A stretch of DNA of 41,318 bases from Oscillospiraceae bacterium (GTDB taxonomy: Bacteria; Bacillota; Clostridia; Oscillospirales; CAG-272): the NCBI GenBank assembly GCA_015064355.1, contig SVSJ01000023.1:1-41318 (forward strand), in the 5' to 3' direction. The first letter of the stretch is position 1, and every line of letters starts with the position of its first letter. A program made the position numbers and the translations under genes. Below the pieces are notes generated by a model that did no database searches, was not told where the DNA came from, and saw nothing but the letters and a program-made list of their open reading frames with translations. Shown in pieces: positions 7,019 through 14,583 of this stretch.

Positions 7019-7045
7019 CGGACTGTCGAGGACGCCAGTCCCTAC
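7019..7045 (-). repeat. dispersed palindromic repeat, copy 3 (inverted)
   Basis: On the minus strand it reads GTAGGGACTGGCGTCC and ends ACAGTCCG. The arms GGACTG.. and ..CAGTCC again pair although their sequence differs from copy 1. Confidence 0.75.
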
Positions 7046-7142
7046 CACAATCCTATACTTTTGCTTCCCCCCTTCTCATTTCTGCTTACCGGCTATAGCC
7101 TCCTCTGTACCACGCGACTATCGCGTGGTTTTCGGTATACAA

Positions 7143-7176
7143 GAAAAAACACACTCGAAAACCGAGTGTGTTTTTT
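7143..7176 (-). terminator. terminator after the lectin-fold protein gene
   Basis: Minus strand CACACTCG/CGAGTGTG stem with a TTTTTT tract. The plus strand also ends in Ts, so it could work in both directions. Confidence 0.85.
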
Positions 7177-7181
7177 CTTTA

Positions 7182-7787
7182 TTATTCAGCTTCTTCAGCG
7201 TCGATTGTGAAGTCGTAGAATCTGTTAACGCCCTCACAAGCGGTGAGACCTACATGGAATACGTCGGGAATGTGCTCGTTCTCGGTTTCAATGGTCTGGC
7301 CGTTCATTGTAACCTTGATCTTCTTGCCGATAACCTCAACGGTCATATCAACCATTTCGCCGCCCTCGATAACGAATTCGCCAAAACCGATCTTGGGTGT
7401 TGCGATAGGCGTGCGGGAGCCTGCCGGCAGGGGATAAATGTGCCAGATGTTGCAGCCCTTTTCGTAAGCAACTACTTCGAAGTGGAGACCGTAGAAATTG
7501 TCGCCCTTTTCGTCAGTTGTGTAATCATTGGAGAAAACGATAATGGGTGCGCCGTACTTTTCAAATGTGCAGTGTGTGCTGAGCTTTGCACCGTTTTTGT
7601 ACTTCTTCTTTGTGAGAATGCTGATGTAATCCCAGTCTTCGATATCGGGATTGTAGCTATTCTTGATGCAGTCTTCCATTACTTCAAAGTGCTTGTCAGT
7701 CTTCTTGAAGTAAGGTGCGAGGGAGGACACGTAGAAGAAATCCTTGTCGAGATCAGTGTCCTTGTTGAAAACGTACTTTGTGATCAT
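7182..7787 (-). CDS. unknown protein, probable LamG/concanavalin-like beta-sandwich
   Basis: Predicted 201-residue protein without signal peptide or membrane segment, so probably cytosolic. It is beta-rich: KLSTHCTFEKYGAPIIVFSND, NFYGLHFEVVAYEKGCNIWHIYP, MVDMTVEVIGKKIKVTMNGQTIETE and FHVGLTACEGVNRFYDFTI are alternating strands of the kind seen in laminin-G-like or DUF1080-like jelly-roll domains, where the last strands follow the pattern 'hydrophobic-G-hydrophobic, polar, FYDF'. No catalytic residues can be named. Such domains often bind carbohydrate. GGCGGA precedes the ATG by eight bases, and a perfect promoter lies at 7826-7854. It is monocistronic. Fold assignment is moderate, function unknown. 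Confidence 0.7.
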   Translation of the reverse strand: MITKYVFNKDTDLDKDFFYVSSLAPYFKKTDKHFEVMEDCIKNSYNPDIEDWDYISILTKKKYKNGAKLSTHCTFEKYGAPIIVFSNDYTTDEKGDNFYGLHFEVVAYEKGCNIWHIYPLPAGSRTPIATPKIGFGEFVIEGGEMVDMTVEVIGKKIKVTMNGQTIETENEHIPDVFHVGLTACEGVNRFYDFTIDAEEAE

Positions 7788-7825
7788 AATAATTCCGCCT
7801 TTCGTTTTGTGGAATATTTTTCTTA

Positions 7826-7854
7826 ATTATATCACGTGTATTGTCGTTTGTCAA
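7826..7854 (-). promoter_or_regulatory. promoter of the lectin-fold protein gene
   Basis: Minus strand TTGACA (7849-7854), 17-base spacer, TATAAT (7826-7831): both hexamers are consensus. Confidence 0.9.
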
Positions 7855-8080
7855 TGAGAGGTCGAAGAGGGATTATATCTTGTCAAATGTCTTTTTCTAT
7901 CAAACGGCTACAAGGAATATTTTGGTAAAACCGACGGAAAAAAGCAAAAAATTCTACAATAAAACCGCAAAATATCCGCAGCGTTTCTGATAATGACGCG
8001 AATATTTTGGTCATTCCTACGAAAAGTGAAAATATTTCGTCAAGGAAGACCCGTAATGCATTTTTTGCCAGTTTGTCCCC

Positions 8081-8108
8081 TTGAATAATTCGGCCAATAT
8101 GGTATAAT
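8081..8108 (+). promoter_or_regulatory. promoter of the calcium ATPase gene
   Basis: TTGAAT (8081-8086), 16-base spacer, TATAAT (8103-8108). The rest of the 7855-8080 gap shows no gene; GAATATTTTGGT occurs twice there (near 7915 and 8000), a possible weak direct repeat. Confidence 0.75.
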
Positions 8109-8143
8109 ATTTATTGTAAACAATTTTTTTGGAGGTAGAACCT

Positions 8144-10810
8144 TTGATTGCACATCATATTCCAGAAGCGGACGTTATCCGTCAGCTTGACACCAATACT
8201 GCAACGGGTCTGACAGAGGCTCAGGTATCGGAAAGACAGGCAAAGTACGGTGAAAACAAGTTACGCGAAAAGAAAAAGAAAACTAATCTCCAGCGTTTCT
8301 TCGACCAGTTTAAGGATGCAATGATCCTCATCCTCCTCGCGGCGGCGGCAGTTTCATTTGTGATCGCCTGTGTCGAGAGAAACCCCAAGGAGTTCTTCGA
8401 GCCCCTCCTCATTTTGCTCATCGTTGTGCTTAATGCAGTGATGGGTGTTATGCAGGAATCCAAAGCAGAAAAGGCCCTGGATGCCCTGAAGAATATGTCG
8501 GCTCCTCATGCCAGAGTGATCCGCGACGGCAAGGAAATGGTAATTGATGCGGCAGCACTTGTTCCCGGTGACATCATCCGTCTTGAAGCCGGCGACTTTG
8601 TTCCCGCAGACGCTCGCCTCATCCGCTCGGTAAGCATTAAGAGTGAAGAGTCCGCCCTGACCGGTGAGTCTGTTCCTTCCGAAAAGGACGCGACCGCAGA
8701 GGTTAAGGAAAACGCTCCTCTCGGCGACAGAACAAATATGGTATTCTCCGGCTGCTCCATTACTTACGGTACCGCTCTCGCAGTAGTTACCGCTACAGGT
8801 ATGGACACGGAAATGGGTAAGATCGCAAACCTTCTCGAGGGTGAGGAAGAAACACAGACTCCCCTTCAGAAGAAGCTTGCACAGCTCGGCAAGTATCTTG
8901 GCTTCCTTGCTCTCGCAGCCTGCGGTGTTATCTTCGTAGTTGGTATTGCAAACAACATTCCTCCCCTTGAGATCTTCATGACCGCGGTTTCTCTTGCAGT
9001 TTCCGCTATTCCTGAGGGACTTCCCGCTATCGTAACTATCGTTCTTTCAATCGGCGTACAGCGCATGGTTAAGAAGAACGCAATCATCCGTCGCCTCCCT
9101 GCAGTTGAAACTCTCGGCAGCGCATCCATCATCTGCTCCGATAAGACAGGTACTCTCACACAGAACAGAATGACTCTGGTTAAGGCTTACCTCGACGGTG
9201 CTGACGAAGCTGTTGCCATTACCGCTGACAACGACGACAATATCTGCAACCTCCTCCGCTACGGTACACTTTGCTGTGACGGCTCTGTTGTATTCGGTGA
9301 AGGCGGCGAAGAAAAGCACATCGGCGACCCCACAGAAACAGCAATCGTTCTTGCAGCTCACAGAAACGGCATGCCCAAGGATGATCTCAACCGCGATTAT
9401 CCCAGACTTGCGGAGATTCCCTTTGACTCTGACCGTAAGCTGATGACCACTGTTAACAAGATCGACGGCAAGAACGTAGTTATCGTTAAGGGTGCCTTCG
9501 ACGTTATGGCTGCCCGCTGCACCGCAGGTGACATCGAAAATGCCCGCCGCGTATGTGATGAAATGAGTGAAAACGCTCTCCGCGTTCTCGCAGTAGGATA
9601 TAAGGTTATTGATGAAATTCCCGCAACTCCTACATCTGACGAGTTGGAATGTGACCTTACATTCATGGGTCTCGTTGGTATGATCGACCCGCCAAGACCT
9701 GAAGCAAAAGAAGCTGTTGCTGTTTGCCGTAAGGCAGGTATCAAGCCTGTTATGATCACAGGTGACCACGTTGTTACAGCCTCCGCTATTGCACGTGAGC
9801 TTGGTATTCTCCTCCCCGGCGACCGCGCTATCACAGGTGCAGAGCTTGACAAGATGACTGACTCCGAGCTTGACGCTGTGGTTCAGGAAATCTCCGTTTA
9901 TGCCCGCGTTTCTCCCGAAAACAAGATCAGAATCGTAAAAGCTTGGCAGCGTAAGGGTCAGGTAGTTTCCATGACAGGTGACGGCGTAAACGACGCTCCC
10001 GCACTCAAGGCTGCTGACATCGGATGTGCGATGGGTATCACAGGTACCGACGTTGCAAAGGGTGCCGCTGATATGACTCTCACAGACGACAATTTCGCTA
10101 CGATCGTTGACGCAGTTCGCGAAGGTAGAGGTATTTACGCTAACATCAAGAAGGTCGTTGGCTTCCTCCTCGGAACAAATATCGGTGAGGTTATCACAGT
10201 ATTCGCCGCAATGCTTATGTGGCATACATCTCCTCTCCTTTCTATGCAGCTTCTCTGGATCAACCTTGTAACAGACTCCCTTCCCGCTATTGCCCTTGGC
10301 ATGGAAGCAGTTGAGAAGGACGTTATGGAAAGAAAGCCCAAGCCCAAGAACGAGGGCATCTTCGCTCACGGCCTCGGCATCCGCGTAGTACTCCAGGGTG
10401 TAATGTTCGCAGTTCTTACACTGGTTGGCTTCTGGCAGGGTACAGGACTTCCTCTTTCTGATATGTTCAACGGTGTTCTCCTTGACGATGCTCACGAGCT
10501 CAATCTCATGGGCGGCCAGACTCTCGCATTTATGGTTCTCGCTCTTTGCCAGATCGTTCAGGCGTTCAATATGCGCTCCGAGCATTCCCTCTTCAAGATC
10601 GGTCCCTTCGGCAACAAGACGCTCAATCTTGCAGCTCTCGGTTCCACCGCTCTTATGGCGCTGGTAATGTTCACACCCGGTATTCAGAACATGTTTGGCC
10701 TTGTATACCTCACAGGCAGACAGTACCTCATCGGCGTGATCCTCATCTTCATCCCGCTGGTTGTTATGGAACTTTCCAAGCTCCTCGGACTTATCAAGCA
10801 TCATAAGTAA
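8144..10810 (+). CDS. P-type calcium-transporting ATPase (P2A/SERCA-like)
   Basis: Predicted 888-residue membrane pump that exports Ca2+ using ATP. Order of features: N-terminal cation ATPase domain (TGLTEAQVSERQAKYGENKL), TGES actuator loop at 173-176, PEGLP in the fourth membrane helix at 290-294 typical of calcium pumps, phosphorylation motif DKTGTLT with Asp333, KGAFDVM of the nucleotide domain, TGDH, and GDGVNDAP at 612-619. The last six helices include NIGEV and LLWINLVTDSLPAIALGME, carrying calcium ligands. Length matches bacterial PacL/YloB-type pumps. The start is TTG at 8144: GGAGGT (8131-8136) is seven bases upstream, and the in-frame TTG at 8129 overlaps that site. Monocistronic, with its own promoter and terminator. 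Mn2+ or another divalent ion is a less likely substrate. Confidence 0.95.
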   Translation: MIAHHIPEADVIRQLDTNTATGLTEAQVSERQAKYGENKLREKKKKTNLQRFFDQFKDAMILILLAAAAVSFVIACVERNPKEFFEPLLILLIVVLNAVMGVMQESKAEKALDALKNMSAPHARVIRDGKEMVIDAAALVPGDIIRLEAGDFVPADARLIRSVSIKSEESALTGESVPSEKDATAEVKENAPLGDRTNMVFSGCSITYGTALAVVTATGMDTEMGKIANLLEGEEETQTPLQKKLAQLGKYLGFLALAACGVIFVVGIANNIPPLEIFMTAVSLAVSAIPEGLPAIVTIVLSIGVQRMVKKNAIIRRLPAVETLGSASIICSDKTGTLTQNRMTLVKAYLDGADEAVAITADNDDNICNLLRYGTLCCDGSVVFGEGGEEKHIGDPTETAIVLAAHRNGMPKDDLNRDYPRLAEIPFDSDRKLMTTVNKIDGKNVVIVKGAFDVMAARCTAGDIENARRVCDEMSENALRVLAVGYKVIDEIPATPTSDELECDLTFMGLVGMIDPPRPEAKEAVAVCRKAGIKPVMITGDHVVTASAIARELGILLPGDRAITGAELDKMTDSELDAVVQEISVYARVSPENKIRIVKAWQRKGQVVSMTGDGVNDAPALKAADIGCAMGITGTDVAKGAADMTLTDDNFATIVDAVREGRGIYANIKKVVGFLLGTNIGEVITVFAAMLMWHTSPLLSMQLLWINLVTDSLPAIALGMEAVEKDVMERKPKPKNEGIFAHGLGIRVVLQGVMFAVLTLVGFWQGTGLPLSDMFNGVLLDDAHELNLMGGQTLAFMVLALCQIVQAFNMRSEHSLFKIGPFGNKTLNLAALGSTALMALVMFTPGIQNMFGLVYLTGRQYLIGVILIFIPLVVMELSKLLGLIKHHK

Positions 10811-10826
10811 TATAAACCATAAGAAA

Positions 10827-10859
10827 AACTCCCGAACCTTTCACAGTCGGGAGTTTTTT
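10827..10859. terminator. bidirectional terminator between the ATPase and lipoprotein 2 genes
   Basis: ACTCCCGA/TCGGGAGT stem flanked by As on the left and TTTTTT on the right, so it can end both converging transcripts. Confidence 0.9.
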
Positions 10860-10872
10860 GTTTCATTTTTAA

Positions 10873-12471
10873 TTATTTTCCTGCGCCGGCGTACTGGGAT
10901 TCAAGGTCAGCGCGGACCACTTCGTAGTCGCTGATGTAATCATCAAGAGCAGACTGTGCACTGTTTTCGGTTGCTCTGTAGTGGGAAGCGAAGAGGGTAT
11001 CGTTTTCTTTTACAGAGTTGTAAATTCCGGTTACGAATACGCTGTCACCGTCAGGCAGGCCCCAGACAAGGGGGAACGTATTGCCGTAAGAATCGTGGAT
11101 AAGCTGGATCATATCAGCGTTCTTGGATTCGCGTGCGTAGCGGATCTTCAGAGTGGATTCGTAGTACTTGGGCATTACGATGTCAGCCGTCATCTGGTTG
11201 AGATACTCTACAACAGCGGAAACAAACTCAAGTCCATCGAAAGATACAGTTGAAGGGATATATCCAACCTCAGTGGTGTTGTGGATAGTGGAGATGTAAT
11301 CCGGCTGCAGCTCGTCAAGCTTCGGATAAGGAAGTATTGCCATATTGAGGTCAGCGTTTGCGAATACTTCAGATTCGAGGGAACCAAGTCTCTGGTATGT
11401 GAGGAACAGGATCCTGCCTTCAACAAAGTTTGTGATAGTATAGGGATTGTCTTTATGCACTTCAACGGCGGAGTTCTGGGAGTGATACAATGAGCGGAGC
11501 TTGTCTATAAACTGGAGTGTGCGCTCGTTGTTTACGGTGATCTCGGGGTACCCCTCCTGATCTCTCGCGATATATCCTGGGTCGGATGTGGTAAGGAACG
11601 GAATCATTGTGCCCCACCAGCCGCACATTGCGATACCCCACCGGTCACGGCCGTCCCTCTTCTTGTTACCAGTTACGTCGACGTATGTGCCATTGTATGA
11701 GTAGCCTTCTTCACCCGTCAGATAGTTGTAGGCATCCTCACCGCCGTTGATTATGGAAAGGAGGGCATCAAGAGTCCATCCGCCCCTTTCAACAAGGTCG
11801 TAAATGAGTTCGGGATCTCCGCCTATCTCTCTGTAGAAGTCTTTGTTCATAACAAGGCAGTGGCTGTGACGGGTTACGTCGATAAAGTAGTCACCCGCAA
11901 GAGCAAAACGGGTATTTGTATTAAAAGAGGTGCTTTCCATAAGTCCATCGTACCAGTATGGCTGATCGAAATCGAAGTACTTGCCGTATGTAGCATCGTG
12001 GAACAAACCGTCAGCGGAAAGTCTTACAACGCTTATATCGTTGATGATCAGATTGATACCGTCAGCGCCCGCCTTGATTATGTCGCGAATATCGGAGTTA
12101 ACTGTGCCGTAGCCGTAATCTGATTCGATAAATCTGAAAGTGATGTTGAGGTCTTCTTCAACCGTCTTGTTTCTCTGCAGTGCAGATGCAGCGGCCTTAT
12201 CCGCTACCACCTCTTCAGCGCCCTGAATAAGGTAATTGGAGGACTGGTAGGAGGACTGCTGGTCGTCGTCAACATTGATGGAAGTATGAACGGTAAAAAG
12301 CTCTCCGTCAAAGTCCAGATCTTTCAATATTTCCGTCTTGTTCTCTGTTTCACCGGGGGTGTTTGTCTCTGCCGGATCGTCAGTGTTATGGCAAGAAACA
12401 AGGGGAAGCATAAAACAAACAGCAAGAATCACCGAAAGAAAACGTGTAGTGTGCTTTTTGAGGTTAATCAT
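10873..12471 (-). CDS. extracellular solute-binding lipoprotein, paralogue 2
   Basis: Predicted 532-residue lipoprotein. The signal peptide ends in lipobox LVSC (Cys27), followed by an Asp/Thr/Glu-rich linker. The mature body closely follows paralogue 3: FTVHTSINVDDDQQSSYQSS, SNYLIQGAEEVVADKAA, INLIINDISVVRLSADG, LAGDYFIDVTRHSHCLVMNKD, GGWTLDALLSIINGGEDAYN and C-terminal LESQYAGAGK. Like the other two, it has no permease or ATPase beside it. GGAGAG lies six bases before the ATG. Tandem position with paralogue 3 and their greater mutual similarity point to a local duplication after the split from paralogue 1. Each copy has its own promoter and terminator, so expression can differ. Ligand unknown, probably an oligosaccharide by family. 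Confidence 0.85.
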   Translation of the reverse strand: MINLKKHTTRFLSVILAVCFMLPLVSCHNTDDPAETNTPGETENKTEILKDLDFDGELFTVHTSINVDDDQQSSYQSSNYLIQGAEEVVADKAAASALQRNKTVEEDLNITFRFIESDYGYGTVNSDIRDIIKAGADGINLIINDISVVRLSADGLFHDATYGKYFDFDQPYWYDGLMESTSFNTNTRFALAGDYFIDVTRHSHCLVMNKDFYREIGGDPELIYDLVERGGWTLDALLSIINGGEDAYNYLTGEEGYSYNGTYVDVTGNKKRDGRDRWGIAMCGWWGTMIPFLTTSDPGYIARDQEGYPEITVNNERTLQFIDKLRSLYHSQNSAVEVHKDNPYTITNFVEGRILFLTYQRLGSLESEVFANADLNMAILPYPKLDELQPDYISTIHNTTEVGYIPSTVSFDGLEFVSAVVEYLNQMTADIVMPKYYESTLKIRYARESKNADMIQLIHDSYGNTFPLVWGLPDGDSVFVTGIYNSVKENDTLFASHYRATENSAQSALDDYISDYEVVRADLESQYAGAGK

Positions 12472-12548
12472 AAGATCTCTCCCTTCCTCTCATTGAATTA
12501 AGTTTTGATTCACAAGTCCAAACTACATTATTAGCTCGCCTCAACTAT

Positions 12549-12577
12549 AGTCTATAACAATAGACCAGATTTGTCAA
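12549..12577 (-). promoter_or_regulatory. promoter of solute-binding lipoprotein 2
   Basis: Minus strand TTGACA (12572-12577), 17-base spacer, TAGACT (12549-12554). The -10 is weaker than in the sister genes. Confidence 0.65.
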
Positions 12578-12634
12578 TATCTTTTTTGTATTTTTTTGAA
12601 TTTCATCATTATTTCTGTAGATTATTATAAAGAA

Positions 12635-12660
12635 AACAAAAAACTCCCCGAAGGGAGTTT
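12635..12660 (-). terminator. terminator after solute-binding lipoprotein 3
   Basis: Minus strand ACTCCC-TTCG-GGGAGT with a stable TTCG tetraloop, then TTTTTTG. Confidence 0.9.
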
Positions 12661-12680
12661 ATGTTGATTTTTATTTTCAA

Positions 12681-14282
12681 TTATTTTCCTGCGCCGGCGT
12701 ACTGGGATTCCAGATCAGCGCGGATCTCTTCGTAGTCAGTAATGTAGTCTTCGAGAGCGGACAGTGCACTTGTTTCACTGGATCTGTAGTAAGATGCAAA
12801 TACAGAGTCGTTCTGGAATACGGACTGGAAGATACCTGTTGTAAAGATGTTCTGTTCTTCAGGAACACCCCAAACGAGCGGGAATACGTTGCCGTAGGAG
12901 TCGTGGATAAGCTGGATCATATCAGCGTTCTTGGACTCACGAGCGTAACGGATCTTAAGAGTGGATTCGTAGTACTTGGGCATTACGATCTCAGCAGTCA
13001 TCTGGTTGAGATATTCTACAACAGCGGATACGAATTCAAGGTCGCCAAAGGACATTGTTGCAGGAATGTAACCAACTTCTGTTGTGTCATGGATTGTGGA
13101 GATGTAATCCTTCTGGAGCTCGTCAAGCTTCGGATAGGGGAGAATTGCCATGTTGAGGTCAGCGTTTGCGAATACTTCAGATTCGAGAGAGCCGAGTCTC
13201 TGGTATGTGAGGAACAGGATTCTGCCTTCTACGAAGCAGTCGATTGTGTCGGGATTGTCCTTGTGAAATTCAACAGCAGTGTTCTTTGTGTGATACAGAG
13301 TTGTGAGCTTGTCAACAAACTGTGTTGTACGCTCGTTGTTTACAGTGATTTCGGGATAACCGTCAGAATTTCTTGTGATGTATCCGGGATCAGATGTGGT
13401 AAGGAAAGGAATAACAGTTCCCCACCAGCCGCACATTGCGATACCCCACTGGTCACGTCTGTCCTTCTTCTTGTTACCCTGGTTGTCAATGTATGTGTCG
13501 CTGTAGGTGTATCCTTCCTCGCCTGTCAGGTAGTTGTAGGCATCCTCACCACCGTTGATGATGGAGATAAGTGCATCCAGGGTCCAACCGCCACTTTCAA
13601 CAAGGTCATAAATGAGCTCAGGGTTTCCACCAAGCTGTGTGTAGTAGTCCTTGTTCATAAGGAGGCAGTGGCTGTGACGTGTTACGTCGATGAAGTAGTC
13701 ACCTGCGAGAGTGAAGCGTGTAGCTGTATTAAGGGACATGCTCTCCATCAGGTTGTCATACCAGTAAGGCTCGTCAAAATTGAAGTACTTACCGTATGTA
13801 GCATCGTGGAACAGACCTTCAGCGGAAAGTCTTGTAACACCAAGGTCGTTGATGATAAGGTTGATACCGTCAGCACCTGCCTTGATAAGGTCACGGATAT
13901 CGGAACCGGAGGTACCATAGCCAAAGTCGGATTCAATAAAGCGAATTGCAATATCCAGATCCTCTTCAACCTTCTTGTTTCTCTGAAGAGCAGAGTCGGA
14001 AGCCTTGTCACCCAAAACCTCTTCAGCACCCTGAATGAGGTAGTTGGAAGACTTGTAGGAAGACTGCTGGTCCTCGTCTACGTTGATGGATGTATGAACT
14101 GTGAAGAGTTCACCGTTAAAGTCAAGATCCATCAAAGAAACTTCATCAGCTTCTGTTTCGCCGCTGTTGTCCGGCTTGTCACCCTTATCGCCTGTATCAT
14201 TGCCGCAAGCAACCATACCAAACGCCATGCAGATAACAAGCAGAAGTGCAAGCGCACGAGTAATAATTATCTTGGAATTCAT
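12681..14282 (-). CDS. extracellular solute-binding lipoprotein, paralogue 3
   Basis: Predicted 533-residue lipoprotein with signal peptide and lipobox MVAC (Cys26), then a Gly/Asp-rich linker. The binding-protein body has the same blocks as paralogues 1 and 2: SNYLIQGAEEVLGDKASDSA, LIKAGADGINLIINDLGVTR, LAGDYFIDVTRHSHCLLMNKD, GGWTLDALISIINGGEDAYN, LESEVFANADLNMAILPYPK and C-terminal LESQYAGAGK. GGAG lies eight bases before the ATG, with a near-perfect promoter upstream. No transporter partner is next to it. The downstream M23-like gene at 14584 is divergent and probably unrelated. Ligand unknown. Confidence 0.85.
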   Translation of the reverse strand: MNSKIIITRALALLLVICMAFGMVACGNDTGDKGDKPDNSGETEADEVSLMDLDFNGELFTVHTSINVDEDQQSSYKSSNYLIQGAEEVLGDKASDSALQRNKKVEEDLDIAIRFIESDFGYGTSGSDIRDLIKAGADGINLIINDLGVTRLSAEGLFHDATYGKYFNFDEPYWYDNLMESMSLNTATRFTLAGDYFIDVTRHSHCLLMNKDYYTQLGGNPELIYDLVESGGWTLDALISIINGGEDAYNYLTGEEGYTYSDTYIDNQGNKKKDRRDQWGIAMCGWWGTVIPFLTTSDPGYITRNSDGYPEITVNNERTTQFVDKLTTLYHTKNTAVEFHKDNPDTIDCFVEGRILFLTYQRLGSLESEVFANADLNMAILPYPKLDELQKDYISTIHDTTEVGYIPATMSFGDLEFVSAVVEYLNQMTAEIVMPKYYESTLKIRYARESKNADMIQLIHDSYGNVFPLVWGVPEEQNIFTTGIFQSVFQNDSVFASYYRSSETSALSALEDYITDYEEIRADLESQYAGAGK

Positions 14283-14316
14283 TTTGGAATCTCCTTTTGT
14301 GATTTTTCTCTACTCT

Positions 14317-14345
14317 ATTATATACTCAAAAGTCAACCGTGTCAA
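14317..14345 (-). promoter_or_regulatory. promoter of solute-binding lipoprotein 3
   Basis: Minus strand TTGACA (14340-14345), 17-base spacer, TATAAT (14317-14322). A second TTGACT lies inside the spacer. Confidence 0.85.
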
Positions 14346-14481
14346 TAATAAAAATGACCAATTAGAAGCCAAAAGTGTAAAAATTTAATAAATAGTTGCG
14401 TTACATCACATATCCTATCATCCAATCCTCCCCTCTCCCTGGGGAAAAATGTTAAAAATCTTCGGTTTATATATATGGTAC

Positions 14482-14511
14482 TTGATTTTTCGACTCGGAG
14501 TGTGCTATAAT
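14482..14511 (+). promoter_or_regulatory. promoter of the M23-like gene
   Basis: TTGATT (14482-14487), 18-base spacer, TATAAT (14506-14511). The 14346-14481 part of the gap shows nothing further. Confidence 0.75.
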
Positions 14512-14583
14512 GTATTTATCTATATGGTACGCAATTCTCCGCCCTTATAGTGGCGATATTTTTTTAGTAGAGAGGATCAAGCC

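Larger units (their letters stand above)
6777..7142. other. non-coding gap with inverted pair of dispersed repeats
   Basis: No credible gene. It holds a small palindrome CCCGT-AA-ACGGG near 6841-6852, two dispersed palindromes in opposite orientation (6872-6899 and 7019-7045) enclosing about 120 AT-rich bases, and a plus-strand hairpin CCACGCGA/TCGCGTGG near 7110-7128 followed by TTTT. Confidence 0.7.

Noticed and set aside
9047-10804. Long open frame (585 codons) antisense to the calcium ATPase
   Set aside because: It mirrors a gene with every P-type ATPase motif, is rich in Cys and His as expected of an antisense frame, and has no ribosome binding site or recognisable domain.
12903-14348. 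481-codon open frame opposite solute-binding lipoprotein 3
   Set aside because: Antisense shadow; the minus-strand gene has a lipobox, promoter and terminator.
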